This document shows, piece after piece, positions 15,001 to 24,075 of a DNA stretch of 28,594 bases. The position numbers and the translations under genes were made by a program. Origin of the DNA: Clostridia bacterium (GTDB lineage: Bacteria; Bacillota_A; Clostridia; Oscillospirales; UBA929); assembly GCA_026001245.1 (NCBI GenBank), contig BNZR01000012.1, positions 1-28,594 on the forward strand, read 5' to 3'. The notes beneath the pieces are model-generated. The model had not been told where the DNA came from and made no database searches. It saw only the letters and a list, made by a program, of their open reading frames with translations. Every line of letters begins with the position of its first letter. Positions within the stretch are counted from its first letter, which is position 1.

Positions 15001-17702
15001 GCCACCACGTCCTTACAGCGGGGGCATAGGTCGTCCGCGTTCCCGTGAGTGTGATAGTTCCAGCAACGCGGGCATTTCACGCCCGACGCGGGCTTTACCT
15101 CCACGCCAAACGCGCCGCGCCTCACCTCGACCTGCGACACAATCAACAGCTGGGGTAGGTCGTCAAGCTTCAACTGCTCGTCCGTGGTGATGGTCACCGC
15201 CGCCTCTAACGATTTGCCGATAACCTTTGCGGCGCGGGCCTTTTCAAGCTCCGCGTTGACCGCGGCGCGCAGCTTTATAATCTTATCCCAGTAGTCCGCG
15301 TCCTCGGTTGACAGAGCAAGCGTGGGGTCGTAGCTTGGCATGTCGTTTAGGAACACGGAGCGCGGGTCGGTGTTTTCGGCGTGGGGGCTGTAGCTGAAAA
15401 TTTCGTCCGCCGTGAAGCACAGAATCGGCGCGATAAGGCGCGTCAGGTCGTCCAGGATTTTGAATAGCACCGTCTGGGTTTCCAGCCGCTCTGCGTCCGA
15501 GCCGCAGTACAGGCGATCCTTGCGAATGTCAAGGTAGAAGTTGGACAGGTCTATCACGCAGAAGTTGTGCAAAGCGTTGAAAACCGGGTGAAAACTGAAT
15601 CTATCATAGCTCTCGCGTGCGGTTTTTGTTAAGTCGTTTAGCTTTGCAATCGCCCATTTGTCCAGCGGGTCGGTGATTTTAACCGCCGTGTTGGGGTCAA
15701 AATCTTTCAGGTTGCCCAGCAAAAACCGCGCGGTGTTGCGGATTTTAAGATAGGCCTCGGACAGTTGTTTGAAAATATCGTCGGATACGCGCACGTCCTC
15801 GTGATAGTTACCGCTTGCCGCCCACAGACGCAGAATATCCGCGCCGTACTTGGCCACGACCTCGCCCGGCTCGACCCCGTTGCCCAGCGATTTTGACATC
15901 TTGCGCCCGTCCCCCGCCACAACCCAGCCGTGCGTAAGGACAGTTCTGTAGGGCGCGATTCCCTTAGTCGCGACAGAGGTTAGCAGTGAGGATTGGAACC
16001 AGCCCCGGAACTGGTCGGGACCCTCCATGTACACGTCGGCGGGGTAGCGCAGGTGCGGGAACTGGCCGTGCAAAACGGCGGCGTGGCTGGAGCCGCTGTC
16101 GAACCAGCCGTCCAGCGTGTCGGTCTCCTTGGTGAAGTCCTCGCCTTTGTGGCCGCAGTGCGGGCAGGCGAAATTGTCGGGCAACAAATCTTTCGCGTCC
16201 TTCGCCCACCACGCGCTTGAACCCTCGGCGGCGAAAATATTCGCGATTTTGTCTATGGTTTCCGCCGTGCAGACGGGTTTGCCGCAGTCGGGGCAATAGA
16301 ACACGGGTATCGGCAGACCCCAGCTGCGCTGGCGCGAGATACACCAGTCGGAGCGTTCGCGTATCATGCTAAGCATACGGTCGTGTCCCCAAGCGGGAAT
16401 CCACTGCACCTTTTCGACCTCGGCGCAGGCCGCGTCCTTGATGCTGTCCACGCTGGCGAACCATTGCGGCGTGGCGCGGAACAGGATAGGCGTGTTGCAA
16501 CGCCAGCAGTGGGGATAGGAGTGCGAGATGGTTTCGGAGGTAAGCAACGCGCCGGTTTCGCGCAGATGGTCCAAGATGGCCACGTTGGCCTTGTCGTAGC
16601 GCAGTCCCGCGCAGATCTCGCCGGCCTCCTCGGTCATAAAGCCCGCGCCGTCAACGGGGACAAGCATTGGCAGGTTGTATTTCAGCCCGACGGTGTAGTC
16701 CTCCGCGCCGTGGCCGGGCGCGGTGTGAACACAGCCCGTGCCGCTCTCGGCGGTGACATGCAGTCCGTTTATCACAAGGCTGTCGCGGTCAAGGAACGGG
16801 TGACGCGCCACGACCATGTCCAGTTTGTGGCCTTTAATCTGCGCCACGACTTGGGTGTTTTTCAAGTCCGCAACCTGCTCGAATTGTTCGCGCAGAGAGT
16901 CCGCGACTATCAGAATGTCGCCGTTTTCGCATTTTAGCAGGTCGTACAAAAAGTCCGGGTGCAGGCAGATTGCAACGTTGCCGGGAAGCGTCCAAGTGGT
17001 GGTCGTCCAGATTACGAAGTAGATATTGTCACCGTATTGTTTAAGCTTTTCGTCCTCGGTTTTGAACTTGACGTAGATGGACTCGCAGGTGTCGTCCCGG
17101 TATTCCATCTCGGCCTCGGCAAGCGCTGTATGGTCGTGAACGCACCAATACACGGGCTTCAAGCCCTTGTAGATCAAGCCCTTGGCGTACATCTCGCCGA
17201 AAACGCGCACCTCGTCCGCCTCGAAGCTTGGGGACATGGTGAGGTAGGGGTTGTCCCAGTCGCCCATAGAACCAAGACGTTTGAACTGTTCGCGGTGGGT
17301 ATCCACAAAATGCGCGGCAAAGGCCTGACACGCGGCGCGGAACTCCGGCACGGACAGCTTGTTTTCTTTTAGTTTCTGCTTTTTGATAATCGCGCTTTCG
17401 ATGGGCATACCGTGGTTGTCCCAGCCGTGGGTGTACGCGGCGCGGAAGCCCGTCATGTTTTTGTAGCGGGTGATAAAGTCTTTAAGCACCTTGTTCAGCG
17501 CGGTACCCATGTGAATGTCGCCATTGGAGAACGGCGGCCCGTCATGGAAGATAAAATCGGGCTTGCCCTGACCGCGTTCGAGGATTAGGTCGTAGAGCTT
17601 AAGCTCGTCCCAAAGGCGCAGCTGCTCGGGTTCGCGCTTAGGCAGTCCGGCACGCATGGGGAAGTCGGTTTTGGGCAGATGGATTGTTGTGTTGTAGTCC
17701 AT
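14997..17702 (-). CDS. ileS: Isoleucyl-tRNA synthetase
   Basis: This 901-residue class I synthetase charges tRNA-Ile. The HIGH-box variant HMGT is at 64-67 in GPPFSNGDIHMG and KMSKS is at 601-605. The large CP1 editing domain (about 190-390, with TWTLPGN and GTGCVHTAPGHG) lies between them. A C-terminal zinc finger (CPRCW and CPRCKD, about 878-897) marks the bacterial type. The ATG at 17702 follows AAAGGAG with a 12-base spacer, 18 bases after the lepA stop. No T-box leader fits in front of it: the gap is 18 bases and the operon promoter has a leader of about 28 bases. Many Firmicutes ileS genes are T-box controlled, so this copy appears to be expressed with its operon. Confidence 0.96.
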   Translation of the reverse strand: MDYNTTIHLPKTDFPMRAGLPKREPEQLRLWDELKLYDLILERGQGKPDFIFHDGPPFSNGDIHMGTALNKVLKDFITRYKNMTGFRAAYTHGWDNHGMPIESAIIKKQKLKENKLSVPEFRAACQAFAAHFVDTHREQFKRLGSMGDWDNPYLTMSPSFEADEVRVFGEMYAKGLIYKGLKPVYWCVHDHTALAEAEMEYRDDTCESIYVKFKTEDEKLKQYGDNIYFVIWTTTTWTLPGNVAICLHPDFLYDLLKCENGDILIVADSLREQFEQVADLKNTQVVAQIKGHKLDMVVARHPFLDRDSLVINGLHVTAESGTGCVHTAPGHGAEDYTVGLKYNLPMLVPVDGAGFMTEEAGEICAGLRYDKANVAILDHLRETGALLTSETISHSYPHCWRCNTPILFRATPQWFASVDSIKDAACAEVEKVQWIPAWGHDRMLSMIRERSDWCISRQRSWGLPIPVFYCPDCGKPVCTAETIDKIANIFAAEGSSAWWAKDAKDLLPDNFACPHCGHKGEDFTKETDTLDGWFDSGSSHAAVLHGQFPHLRYPADVYMEGPDQFRGWFQSSLLTSVATKGIAPYRTVLTHGWVVAGDGRKMSKSLGNGVEPGEVVAKYGADILRLWAASGNYHEDVRVSDDIFKQLSEAYLKIRNTARFLLGNLKDFDPNTAVKITDPLDKWAIAKLNDLTKTARESYDRFSFHPVFNALHNFCVIDLSNFYLDIRKDRLYCGSDAERLETQTVLFKILDDLTRLIAPILCFTADEIFSYSPHAENTDPRSVFLNDMPSYDPTLALSTEDADYWDKIIKLRAAVNAELEKARAAKVIGKSLEAAVTITTDEQLKLDDLPQLLIVSQVEVRRGAFGVEVKPASGVKCPRCWNYHTHGNADDLCPRCKDVVA

Positions 17703-17720
17703 GGTGTTAAAGAGCTCCTT

Positions 17721-19526
17721 TCAATCGTCCATTTTCAGTACGGCCATGAAGGCTTCTTGCGGCACCTCGACCGTACCCAGCGCGCGCATTTTCTTCTTGC
17801 CTTCCTTTTGCTTCTCCAACAGCTTCTTCTTACGCGTGATGTCGCCGCCGTAGCATTTGGCCAGCACGTCCTTGCGCATTGCGCTGACCGTCTCTCGCGC
17901 TATAATCTTGCCGCCTATGGCCACTTGTATCGGCACCTCGAACATCTGGCGCGGAATATTCGCCTTTAGATTCTCCGCTATCTTGCGCGCCCTGCCGTAG
18001 GCTCTGTCCGAGTGGACGATAAAGCTAAGCGCGTCCACCGGGTCGCCGTTTAGCAGTACGTCCAGCTTTACCATTGGCGATTGGCGATAGTCCGAAAGCT
18101 CGTAATCCAGTGACGCGTAGCCGCGTGTGCGGGACTTCAGCGCGTCAAAAAAATCGTAGATAATCTCGCCAAGCGGCAGCTCGTAGTGCAGCTCGGCGCG
18201 GTTCGCGTCCAAATACTTCATGTCGCCGTACACCCCGCGCCGCTCTTGGCACAGCTCCATTATACTGCCCACATACTCCGTGGGCGCGATAATGTTGGCG
18301 TTGACAAACGGCTCCTCGGTGTGTTCGATGGTTGTCGGCGACGGGTAGCGCAGGGGATTGTCCACCCACTCCGTCTCGCCGTTTGTTAAGATAACCTTGT
18401 AGATAACGCTTGGAGCGGTCATCACAATGTCCAGATTATACTCGCGCTCCAGCCGCTCGCCGATAATCTCCATGTGAAGCAATCCCAAAAATCCGCAACG
18501 GAAGCCGTAGCCTAGGCTGACCGAGCTTTCCAGCTCGAAAGTCAAAGACGCGTCGTTTAGTTGCAATTTCTCCAACGCCTCGCGCAGGTCGTGATACTTC
18601 GCGCCGTCGGCGGGGTAGATACCCGAAAACACCATGGGCTGTACCTTTTTGTAGCCGGGAAGCGCCGCGTCGCACGGTTCCTCAACGCCGGTCACCGTGT
18701 CGCCAACCTGCGTCTCGCGCACGGTTTTGATTGACGCGGTGAAGTACCCCACCTCGCCGGCCGTCAGCTCCGCCGTGGGCTGTACGCCTATGGGGTTCAG
18801 ATAGCCGCACTCCACAACGCCGAACTCCGCGCCCGTGGCCATCATGCGCACCGCTTGCCCCACCTTAAGCGTCCCCTGAAACACGCGGACATAGACCACA
18901 ACGCCCTTGTACGCGTCATACTGGCTGTCAAAAATCAGAGCCTTAAGCGGCAAGGACGCGTCGCCCTTGGGCGGGGGGATCTCCGTCACCACGCGCTCTA
19001 AAACGGCGCGGATATTCGTGCCCAGCTTGGCCGAGACGCGGGGCGCGTCCTGCGCGGGCAGACCGATTATATCCTCAATCTCGCGCACGGCTCTGTCGGG
19101 GTCGGCGGCGATTAGGTCGATTTTGTTGATTACCGGCGCGACCTCTAAATCGTGATCCAACGCCAAGTAGGTGTTGGCCAGCGTCTGCGCCTCGATGCCT
19201 TGGGTCGCGTCCACAACAAGCACCGCCCCCTCGCAGGCCGCAAGACTGCGGCTTACCTCGTAGTTGAAGTCCACATGGCCGGGCGTGTCGATTAAATTCA
19301 GCGCGTAGGTCTCGCCGTCGTCCGCGGTGTAGCTTAAACGCACGGCGCGAGCCTTGATTGTAATGCCGCGCTCGCGCTCGATATCCATGCTGTCAAGCAC
19401 TTGGTCGGACATCACGCGCATTTCTATAGCGTTGGTCAGCTCGATCATGCGGTCGGCCAGCGTGGACTTGCCGTGGTCGATATGCGCGATTATTGAAAAG
19501 TTGCGTAATAGCCTTGTATCGGTCAT
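17721..19526 (-). CDS. lepA: Translation elongation factor 4 (LepA/EF4)
   Basis: The 601-residue GTPase acts on ribosomes and is linked to 30S biogenesis and back-translocation. GTP-binding motifs are AHIDHGKS (14-21), DTPGHVDF (80-87) and NKID (134-137). RERGITIK is the switch I effector region. The protein has the EF-G-like domains II, III and V and the LepA-specific C-terminal domain with the basic tail [16 protein letters not shown] near the end. The length is normal and no motif is missing. The ATG at 19526 overlaps the ymdB stop by 4 bases (ATGA). LepA is often next to hemW or hrcA in other Firmicutes; placement between ymdB and ileS is less familiar. Confidence 0.97.
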   Translation of the reverse strand: MTDTRLLRNFSIIAHIDHGKSTLADRMIELTNAIEMRVMSDQVLDSMDIERERGITIKARAVRLSYTADDGETYALNLIDTPGHVDFNYEVSRSLAACEGAVLVVDATQGIEAQTLANTYLALDHDLEVAPVINKIDLIAADPDRAVREIEDIIGLPAQDAPRVSAKLGTNIRAVLERVVTEIPPPKGDASLPLKALIFDSQYDAYKGVVVYVRVFQGTLKVGQAVRMMATGAEFGVVECGYLNPIGVQPTAELTAGEVGYFTASIKTVRETQVGDTVTGVEEPCDAALPGYKKVQPMVFSGIYPADGAKYHDLREALEKLQLNDASLTFELESSVSLGYGFRCGFLGLLHMEIIGERLEREYNLDIVMTAPSVIYKVILTNGETEWVDNPLRYPSPTTIEHTEEPFVNANIIAPTEYVGSIMELCQERRGVYGDMKYLDANRAELHYELPLGEIIYDFFDALKSRTRGYASLDYELSDYRQSPMVKLDVLLNGDPVDALSFIVHSDRAYGRARKIAENLKANIPRQMFEVPIQVAIGGKIIARETVSAMRKDVLAKCYGGDITRKKKLLEKQKEGKKKMRALGTVEVPQEAFMAVLKMDD

Positions 19527-20299
19527 ATTTTATCCTCTATTCGTATTACATCAGTGCATTTTTTGGTGATTTCGTCTATCTCGAACAGCACGGAGTCGAT
19601 TTTGCATTCGCCGCCCGCCGCCTCGTATTTGTCGGGCAACGCGCCCAAAAAACTGCCTATAGCCTGCTCCGGCTTTATCCCCAGCACGGAATCGACAGGG
19701 CCGCACAGCCCCAAATCCGTGACATAGCCCGTACCCTTGGGCAGAATCCGCGTGTCGGCGGTGGGGACATGTGTGTGGGTGCCGAACAGCGCGGACACGC
19801 GCCCGTCCAAATGATACGCCATGGCAAGCTTTTCGGAGGTGGCCTCGGCGTGAAAATCCACCACATAGAAGTCCGCGCCGCCTTGTTTCAGCAGTTTATC
19901 AACGGCGTGAAAGGGATTGCCGGACGCGTTGTCGTTCATAAAGCAACGGCCAATCAAATTTACTATCCGCACCGTAAGACCCGTGGGACTGTACAGGTCG
20001 CAGTAGCCGTTACCGGGCAGGTTGCCCGAAAAATTAAGCGGGCGGATAAGGTAGGGATTGTCGCGCAAGGTGTTTACAATGTCGCGCCTGTGGTAGGTGT
20101 GGTTGCCCAGCGTCACCGCGTCCGCGCCCGCGTCAAACAGGCGTGCGGCCTGTCGGGGGGTAATCCCCAACACAGCCGCATTCTCGCCGTTGACAACGCA
20201 TAGATCCGCCGAGTGTAATTTTTTAAGGCCGCGCAGTCTGCGTTCAACGGCGACAAGGCCGCTTTCCCCAAACACATCGCCCAAGGCTAAGATTCTCAC
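19523..20299 (-). CDS. ymdB: YmdB-family metallophosphoesterase (2',3'-cyclic-nucleotide phosphodiesterase)
   Basis: The 258-residue calcineurin-like phosphoesterase has the dinuclear metal ligands D8 (GDVFG), E39 and N40 (VNGEN), N66 and H67 (GNHTYH), H150 ([10 protein letters not shown]) and the late [10 protein letters not shown] motif. The family is known in Bacillus as YmdB, which hydrolyses 2',3'-cAMP in vitro and affects biofilm and motility decisions. The start is GTG at 20299, overlapping the rny stop (GTGA). The rny-ymdB pair is conserved across Firmicutes. 2',3'-cyclic nucleotides are products of RNA decay, so a functional link between the two is plausible (inference). Confidence 0.93.
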   Translation of the reverse strand: MRILALGDVFGESGLVAVERRLRGLKKLHSADLCVVNGENAAVLGITPRQAARLFDAGADAVTLGNHTYHRRDIVNTLRDNPYLIRPLNFSGNLPGNGYCDLYSPTGLTVRIVNLIGRCFMNDNASGNPFHAVDKLLKQGGADFYVVDFHAEATSEKLAMAYHLDGRVSALFGTHTHVPTADTRILPKGTGYVTDLGLCGPVDSVLGIKPEQAIGSFLGALPDKYEAAGGECKIDSVLFEIDEITKKCTDVIRIEDKI

Positions 20300-21876
20300 T
20301 TCGCGTAGTCTATGTGCCGGGTTTCGCGTATGATATGCACTTTAATTTGGCCGGGATACTCCATGTCGCTCTCGATTTTCTTGGCCAAGTCACGCGCCAT
20401 AAGCACCATTTGGTCGTCCGTAACCTTTTCGGGCTTGACCATAATGCGAATCTCGCGCCCCGCCTGTACGGCGAACGAGCGTTCCACGCCGTCAAAGCTG
20501 TTGGCCAGCTCCTCCAGCTTCTCCAAACGCCTGATGTAGCTTTCGATGTTTTCGCGCCGCGCCCCGGGTCTTGCCGCCGAGATCGCGTCCGCCGCCTGCA
20601 CCAAACAGGCCTCTACCGTTTGCGGCTCAACGTCGTTGTGGTGCGCCTCGATAGCGTGCAGCACGTCCGGCTTTTCGCCGTACTTCCGGGCGAAGTCCAC
20701 GCCGATTGATACGTGCGAACCCTCGTACTCGTGGTCAAGCGCCTTGCCCAAGTCGTGCAGAAGTCCGGCGCGTTTGGCCAGCATAACGTCAACCTTCAGC
20801 TCGGCCGCCATGATACCCGCCAAATGCGATACCTCGATAGAATGCTTAAGCACGTTTTGGCCGTAGCTGGTGCGGTAACGCAGTCTGCCCAGCAGACGCA
20901 CAAGCTCTTTGTTAAGGCCGTGAACGCCCGTCTCGAAAGTCGCGCTCTCGCCGGCTTGCTTGATTGTAATCTCGACCTCGCGCTTGGATTTTTCGACTAC
21001 CTCTTCGATCCGCGCCGGGTGTATGCGCCCGTCCGCGATAAGCTTTTCAAGCGACAGCCTTGCAACCTCGCGGCGCACTTGGTCAAACCCGGACAGGGTT
21101 ATGGCCTCTGGCGTGTCGTCGATAATCAAATCCACGCCTGTCAGCTGTTCCAGCGTGCGGATATTGCGGCCCTCGCGGCCTATAATGCGGCCCTTCATCT
21201 CGTCGCTTGGCAACGGGACAACGGACACGGTGGCCTCGGACACATGCTCGCCCGCGCACTTTTGGATTGCGTAGGCAACAATCTCGCGTGCGTTGCGGTC
21301 GGACTCTTCTTTGGCGCGATTCTTGATGTCGTTGATTTTAATCGCGTACTCGTGGGTGACCTCGCTCTCCATGTTTTTGATAAGCAGGTCGCGCGCCTCC
21401 TCGCGGGTCAGGCCGCCGATGCGCTCCAGCACCTCGGTTTGGGCGCGTTTTAAACGCTCGGCTTCCTCGCGGGTTTCCTCTGCGGCTTTAAGACGGGCGG
21501 TCATCTGCTCGTCTTTTTTCTCGATAGCGTCCACCTTGCGGTCAAGGGTTTCTTCCTTTTGCCGCAGTCGGCGCTCTTGGTTTTGCAGCTCCTGGCGGCG
21601 TTCCTTTACCTCGCGGTCATACATTTGGCGTTGCTTGTGGATTTCGTCCTTGGTTTCCAGCATGATTTTGTTGGTTTCGGACAGACTTTCTCTGGCCTTG
21701 ATTTCGCTTGTCTTGATGGACTCGTTGACGATACGGCGGGCTTCTTCCTCCGCGTTGCCTATCTCACGTTCGCCGATACGCTTGCGGTAGGTAATGCCCA
21801 GCACGAATCCTATGATTCCGAAGATCACCAGTCCAATGCCCGCCCCGATAAGCAGGCCTAATACTAAATCATTCAC
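20296..21876 (-). CDS. rny: Ribonuclease Y
   Basis: This 526-residue membrane-anchored endoribonuclease starts mRNA decay in many Firmicutes. Domains in order are an N-terminal membrane helix (about 3-28), a long coiled coil (about 35-200), a KH domain with [10 protein letters not shown] at 229-238, and an HD domain with HD at 374-375 in LLHDLGKA plus the EAHH motif downstream. The length is typical. The start is GTG at 21876, chosen because it immediately precedes the membrane helix and has GAGGTGA upstream. It is the first gene of the minus-strand operon, with a sigma-A promoter about 35-60 bases upstream. Confidence 0.96.
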   Translation of the reverse strand: MNDLVLGLLIGAGIGLVIFGIIGFVLGITYRKRIGEREIGNAEEEARRIVNESIKTSEIKARESLSETNKIMLETKDEIHKQRQMYDREVKERRQELQNQERRLRQKEETLDRKVDAIEKKDEQMTARLKAAEETREEAERLKRAQTEVLERIGGLTREEARDLLIKNMESEVTHEYAIKINDIKNRAKEESDRNAREIVAYAIQKCAGEHVSEATVSVVPLPSDEMKGRIIGREGRNIRTLEQLTGVDLIIDDTPEAITLSGFDQVRREVARLSLEKLIADGRIHPARIEEVVEKSKREVEITIKQAGESATFETGVHGLNKELVRLLGRLRYRTSYGQNVLKHSIEVSHLAGIMAAELKVDVMLAKRAGLLHDLGKALDHEYEGSHVSIGVDFARKYGEKPDVLHAIEAHHNDVEPQTVEACLVQAADAISAARPGARRENIESYIRRLEKLEELANSFDGVERSFAVQAGREIRIMVKPEKVTDDQMVLMARDLAKKIESDMEYPGQIKVHIIRETRHIDYAK

Positions 21877-21910
21877 AGTTTTATCTTCACCTCAAATTTA
21901 CTTCCATGCT

Positions 21911-21939
21911 ATTCTATATTTTTTTCACAGGTTTGTCAA
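21911..21939 (-). promoter_or_regulatory. Sigma-A promoter of the rny-ymdB-lepA-ileS-lspA-rluD operon
   Basis: On the minus strand TTGACA (plus-strand 21934-21939), a 17-base spacer, and TAGAAT (plus-strand 21911-21916). The leader to the rny GTG would be about 28 bases. No other convincing promoter is visible up to rluD, so this may drive all six genes. Confidence 0.75.
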
Positions 21940-21968
21940 GGAAAAAGTTTTGTTCATATATTTTTTAC

Positions 21969-21997
21969 TTGCTCTATCGCTCAAGATAGGGTATAAT
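21969..21997 (+). promoter_or_regulatory. Sigma-A promoter of the pyrH-to-polC operon
   Basis: TTGCTC (21969-21974), a 17-base spacer and a perfect TATAAT (21992-21997). The spacer contains CTATC...GATAG, a 5-bp inverted repeat of doubtful meaning. The leader to pyrH is only about 20 bases. In many Firmicutes rpsB-tsf precede pyrH; here pyrH has its own promoter and the divergent rny operon lies upstream. Confidence 0.75.
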
Positions 21998-22024
21998 AGC
22001 ATTTAGAAGAGGAGTGGATTGCCT

Positions 22025-22714
22025 ATGTATGGACGTATTTTGCTAAAGCTGAGCGGCGAGGCGTTGGGAAAGCCGGACGATACGTTTGACTTTGACACCC
22101 TAGAGCGCGTGTGCGGCGTTATCAAGCGCGTGGTGGACGCGGGGGTGCAGACGGCCTTGGTGGTTGGCGGCGGGAACATCTGGCGCGGGCGCGCCGGGGC
22201 GGCCATGGACAGAACCCGCGCAGACCAGATGGGTATGCTGGCCACGGTTATCAACGCGCTGGCCATAGCGGACACGCTGGAGCGGCTTGGTGTCGCCGCG
22301 GACGTGCAGTCGGCGTTGCGTACCGACGCGGCGGAGCCGTTTAACCGCTCACGCGCCGTGAAAAGCCTTGAAGACGGGCGCGTTGTGATCTTCGCGGGGG
22401 GGCTGGGGAACCCGTTTTTCACCACCGACACCGCCGCTATCCTGCGGGGCGCGGAGATAAACGCGGACGCGGTGCTGTTGGCAAAAAACATAGACGGGGT
22501 GTATTCCGCCGACCCGAAAAAGGACGCGGGCGCGGTGAAGTACGATACAATCACCTACGAGCGGGCGCTGGACGAAAAACTGGGGGTTACCGACCTGACG
22601 GCCTCGGCCTTGGGGCTTACAAATCGCGTACCGCTGTACGTGTTTGAACTCAAAGACCCGGAGAATATCTACCGCGCCGCAATGCAAGAGAAAATCGGCA
22701 CATTGGTCACTTAA
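22025..22714 (+). CDS. pyrH: UMP kinase
   Basis: This hexameric bacterial UMP kinase (229 residues) phosphorylates UMP to UDP in pyrimidine synthesis and belongs to the amino-acid-kinase fold. It shows RILLKLSGEALG at the N-terminus, VVGGGNIWRG, DQMGMLATVINALA, and FAGGLGNPFFTTDTAA, the typical phosphate and nucleotide loops. The start is ATG at 22025, 10 bases after GAGGAG (22009-22014). TTG at 22019 is in frame but would sit only 4 bases from the ribosome site. It leads the conserved series pyrH-frr-uppS-cdsA-dxr-rseP-ispG-polC. A 117-base gap with hairpins follows. Confidence 0.95.
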   Translation: MYGRILLKLSGEALGKPDDTFDFDTLERVCGVIKRVVDAGVQTALVVGGGNIWRGRAGAAMDRTRADQMGMLATVINALAIADTLERLGVAADVQSALRTDAAEPFNRSRAVKSLEDGRVVIFAGGLGNPFFTTDTAAILRGAEINADAVLLAKNIDGVYSADPKKDAGAVKYDTITYERALDEKLGVTDLTASALGLTNRVPLYVFELKDPENIYRAAMQEKIGTLVT

Positions 22715-22731
22715 CCCTCGCAATCAAATCC

Positions 22732-22764
22732 GTTGCGCAGGCGGATTCACTCCGCCGGAGCAAC
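22732..22764 (+). repeat. GC-rich stem-loop between pyrH and frr
   Basis: GTTGC (22732-22736) pairs with GCAAC (22760-22764) around a 6-bp inner stem GGCGGA/TCCGCC (22740-22745, 22751-22756) with loop TTCAC. Alternative pairings exist: AATCCG (22727-22732) with CGGATT (22742-22747), and an 8-bp stem at 22757-22776 with loop ATTC. The options are mutually exclusive in part, as in attenuators, but no poly-T tract follows. Confidence 0.6.
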
Positions 22765-22779
22765 ATTCGTTGTTCCAAA

Positions 22780-22807
22780 CACTTAAAAATCTTCAGATTT
22801 TTAAGTG
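22780..22807 (+). repeat. Perfect 12-bp AT-rich stem-loop before frr
   Basis: CACTTAAAAATC (22780-22791), loop TTCA, then the exact complement GATTTTTAAGTG (22796-22807). It ends 6 bases before the frr ribosome site (AAAAAGGAG, 22814-22822). It lacks a T-run after the stem, so it is not a standard terminator. It may tune read-through or mRNA stability, or be part of a dispersed palindromic element. Confidence 0.7.
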
Positions 22808-22831
22808 ATTCTTAAAAAGGAGTTGCTACAC

Positions 22832-23377
22832 ATGGCAGATCCGCATGAGAGCAGAATGAAAAAAACCTTGGAGGTGCTTGCGCACGATCTTTCCACGCTT
22901 CGCGCCGGGCGCGCCTCCGCCGCCGTGCTTGACCGTATCCACGTGGACTATTACGGCACCCAGACCCCTATCGCGCAGATGGCGCAAATTTCAACCCCAG
23001 AGCCGCGCACGCTGACTATCCAGCCGTGGGACGCGTCCGCGCTTAAGCTTATCGAAAAGGCGATACAATCCTCCGATTTGGGGATAAACCCGACCAACGA
23101 CGGCAAGGTTATCCGCTTGGGCTTCCCGCAATTGACCGAGGAACGCCGCAAGGAATTGGTCAAGCAGGTGCATAAATTTGCGGAGGACTCGAAGGTTGCC
23201 ATACGCAATATTCGCCGCGACGAGATGGAACGGCTGAAGGCCGCGCAAAAAAAGTCCGAAATCACGGAGGACGATTTGAAGGACGCGGAAAAGGAGCTGC
23301 AAAAGCTGACCGACAAATACGTCAAGGACATCGACGCGGCGTCGGTCAAAAAAGAGAAAGAGCTGCTTGAGGTTTGA
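22832..23377 (+). CDS. frr: Ribosome recycling factor
   Basis: The 181-residue RRF splits post-termination ribosomes with EF-G. Conserved segments are LSTLRAGRASAAVLDRI, VDYYGTQTPIAQMA, the GLNP-like DLGINPTNDGKVIRLGFPQLTEERR region and IRNIRRDEMERLK. These correspond to the L-shaped three-helix bundle and the beta domain. The ATG at 22832 follows AAAAAGGAG with a 9-base spacer; an in-frame upstream extension to 22805 has no suitable start codon with a ribosome site. It overlaps uppS by 4 bases. Confidence 0.96.
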   Translation: MADPHESRMKKTLEVLAHDLSTLRAGRASAAVLDRIHVDYYGTQTPIAQMAQISTPEPRTLTIQPWDASALKLIEKAIQSSDLGINPTNDGKVIRLGFPQLTEERRKELVKQVHKFAEDSKVAIRNIRRDEMERLKAAQKKSEITEDDLKDAEKELQKLTDKYVKDIDAASVKKEKELLEV

Positions 23378-24075
23378 GTATCCCGAAGCATGTGGCCATA
23401 ATCATGGACGGCAACGGGCGTTGGGCGCAGAAGCGCGGCCTGCCGCGCACGGCGGGGCACGCGCGCGGTGCGGAGACGTTCCGCAAGGTCGCCACCGACT
23501 GCAAGAACCGGGGCGTTAAGCACCTGACCGTCTACGCGTTTTCCACAGAGAACTGGAAACGCCCGAAAGCGGAGGTTAACGCGATTTTGGGGCTGTTGCA
23601 CAAATATCTGGACGAGAGTATCGACAGCATGGAGCGCGACGGGATACGTCTGCGCTTTTTGGGGGACACCTCGGCCTTGCCGCATGGCATGTTAAATCTT
23701 ATCGCCCGAACGAACGAGATTTCCGACGGCTTGGGCGAGGACTGCATGCAGGCCAACGTGTGTTTCAACTACGGCGGCCGCGCCGAGATTGTGCGCGCCG
23801 CGAACAAGGCCGCCGCCGCGCTTAAATCCGGCGAGATAAATACGCTGGACGAACAGAGCTTTGCCGGTTTTTTGGACAGCGCGGGTATCCCCGACCCGGA
23901 TTTGGTTATACGCACGGCGGGCGAGCGGCGGCTTTCTAACTTTTTGCTGTGGCAGGCGGCCTACGCAGAGTTTATTTTTACGGACACGCTGTGGCCGGAT
24001 TTTAACGCGGAATGTCTTGACGCGGCCTTTGCGGAATACAAAGGGCGCGTGCGAAGGTTTGGTGGTGTGATTTGA
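23374..24075 (+). CDS. uppS: Undecaprenyl diphosphate synthase (cis-prenyltransferase)
   Basis: UppS extends farnesyl diphosphate with isopentenyl diphosphate to C55-PP, the lipid carrier of cell-wall synthesis. The 233-residue product has the catalytic D12 in IIMDGNGRWAQKRGL, the R-T-A-G-H region, AFSTENWKRP, and the diphosphate-binding R180-T-A-G-E-R-R motif (RTSGE in many homologues; here Ala replaces Ser). The start TTG at 23374 overlaps the frr stop (TTGA). The substrate comes from the MEP pathway, two of whose genes (dxr, ispG) lie downstream in the same operon. Confidence 0.95.
   Translation: MSIPKHVAIIMDGNGRWAQKRGLPRTAGHARGAETFRKVATDCKNRGVKHLTVYAFSTENWKRPKAEVNAILGLLHKYLDESIDSMERDGIRLRFLGDTSALPHGMLNLIARTNEISDGLGEDCMQANVCFNYGGRAEIVRAANKAAAALKSGEINTLDEQSFAGFLDSAGIPDPDLVIRTAGERRLSNFLLWQAAYAEFIFTDTLWPDFNAECLDAAFAEYKGRVRRFGGVI

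Noticed and set aside
16383..16937. 184-codon plus-strand frame inside ileS
   Set aside because: Antisense to the editing domain of ileS, no ribosome site or motif.
17703..17720. T-box riboswitch for ileS
   Set aside because: Only 18 bases lie between lepA and ileS, and the operon leader is about 28 bases; no room for the structure.
19493..20203. 236-codon plus-strand frame across ymdB
   Set aside because: Antisense shadow; the ymdB metal motifs are intact on the other strand.
20713..21453. 246-codon plus-strand frame inside rny
   Set aside because: Antisense shadow of the conserved KH and HD regions.
21975..21991. CTATC/GATAG inverted repeat in the pyrH promoter spacer as an operator
   Set aside because: Only 5 bp and AT-containing; expected by chance often enough that I do not claim it.
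22780..22807. Intrinsic terminator after pyrH
   Set aside because: The 12-bp stem is AT-rich and is followed by ATTCTTAAAAAGG, not a T-tract; the next gene depends on the same direction of transcription. Kept as a hairpin only.
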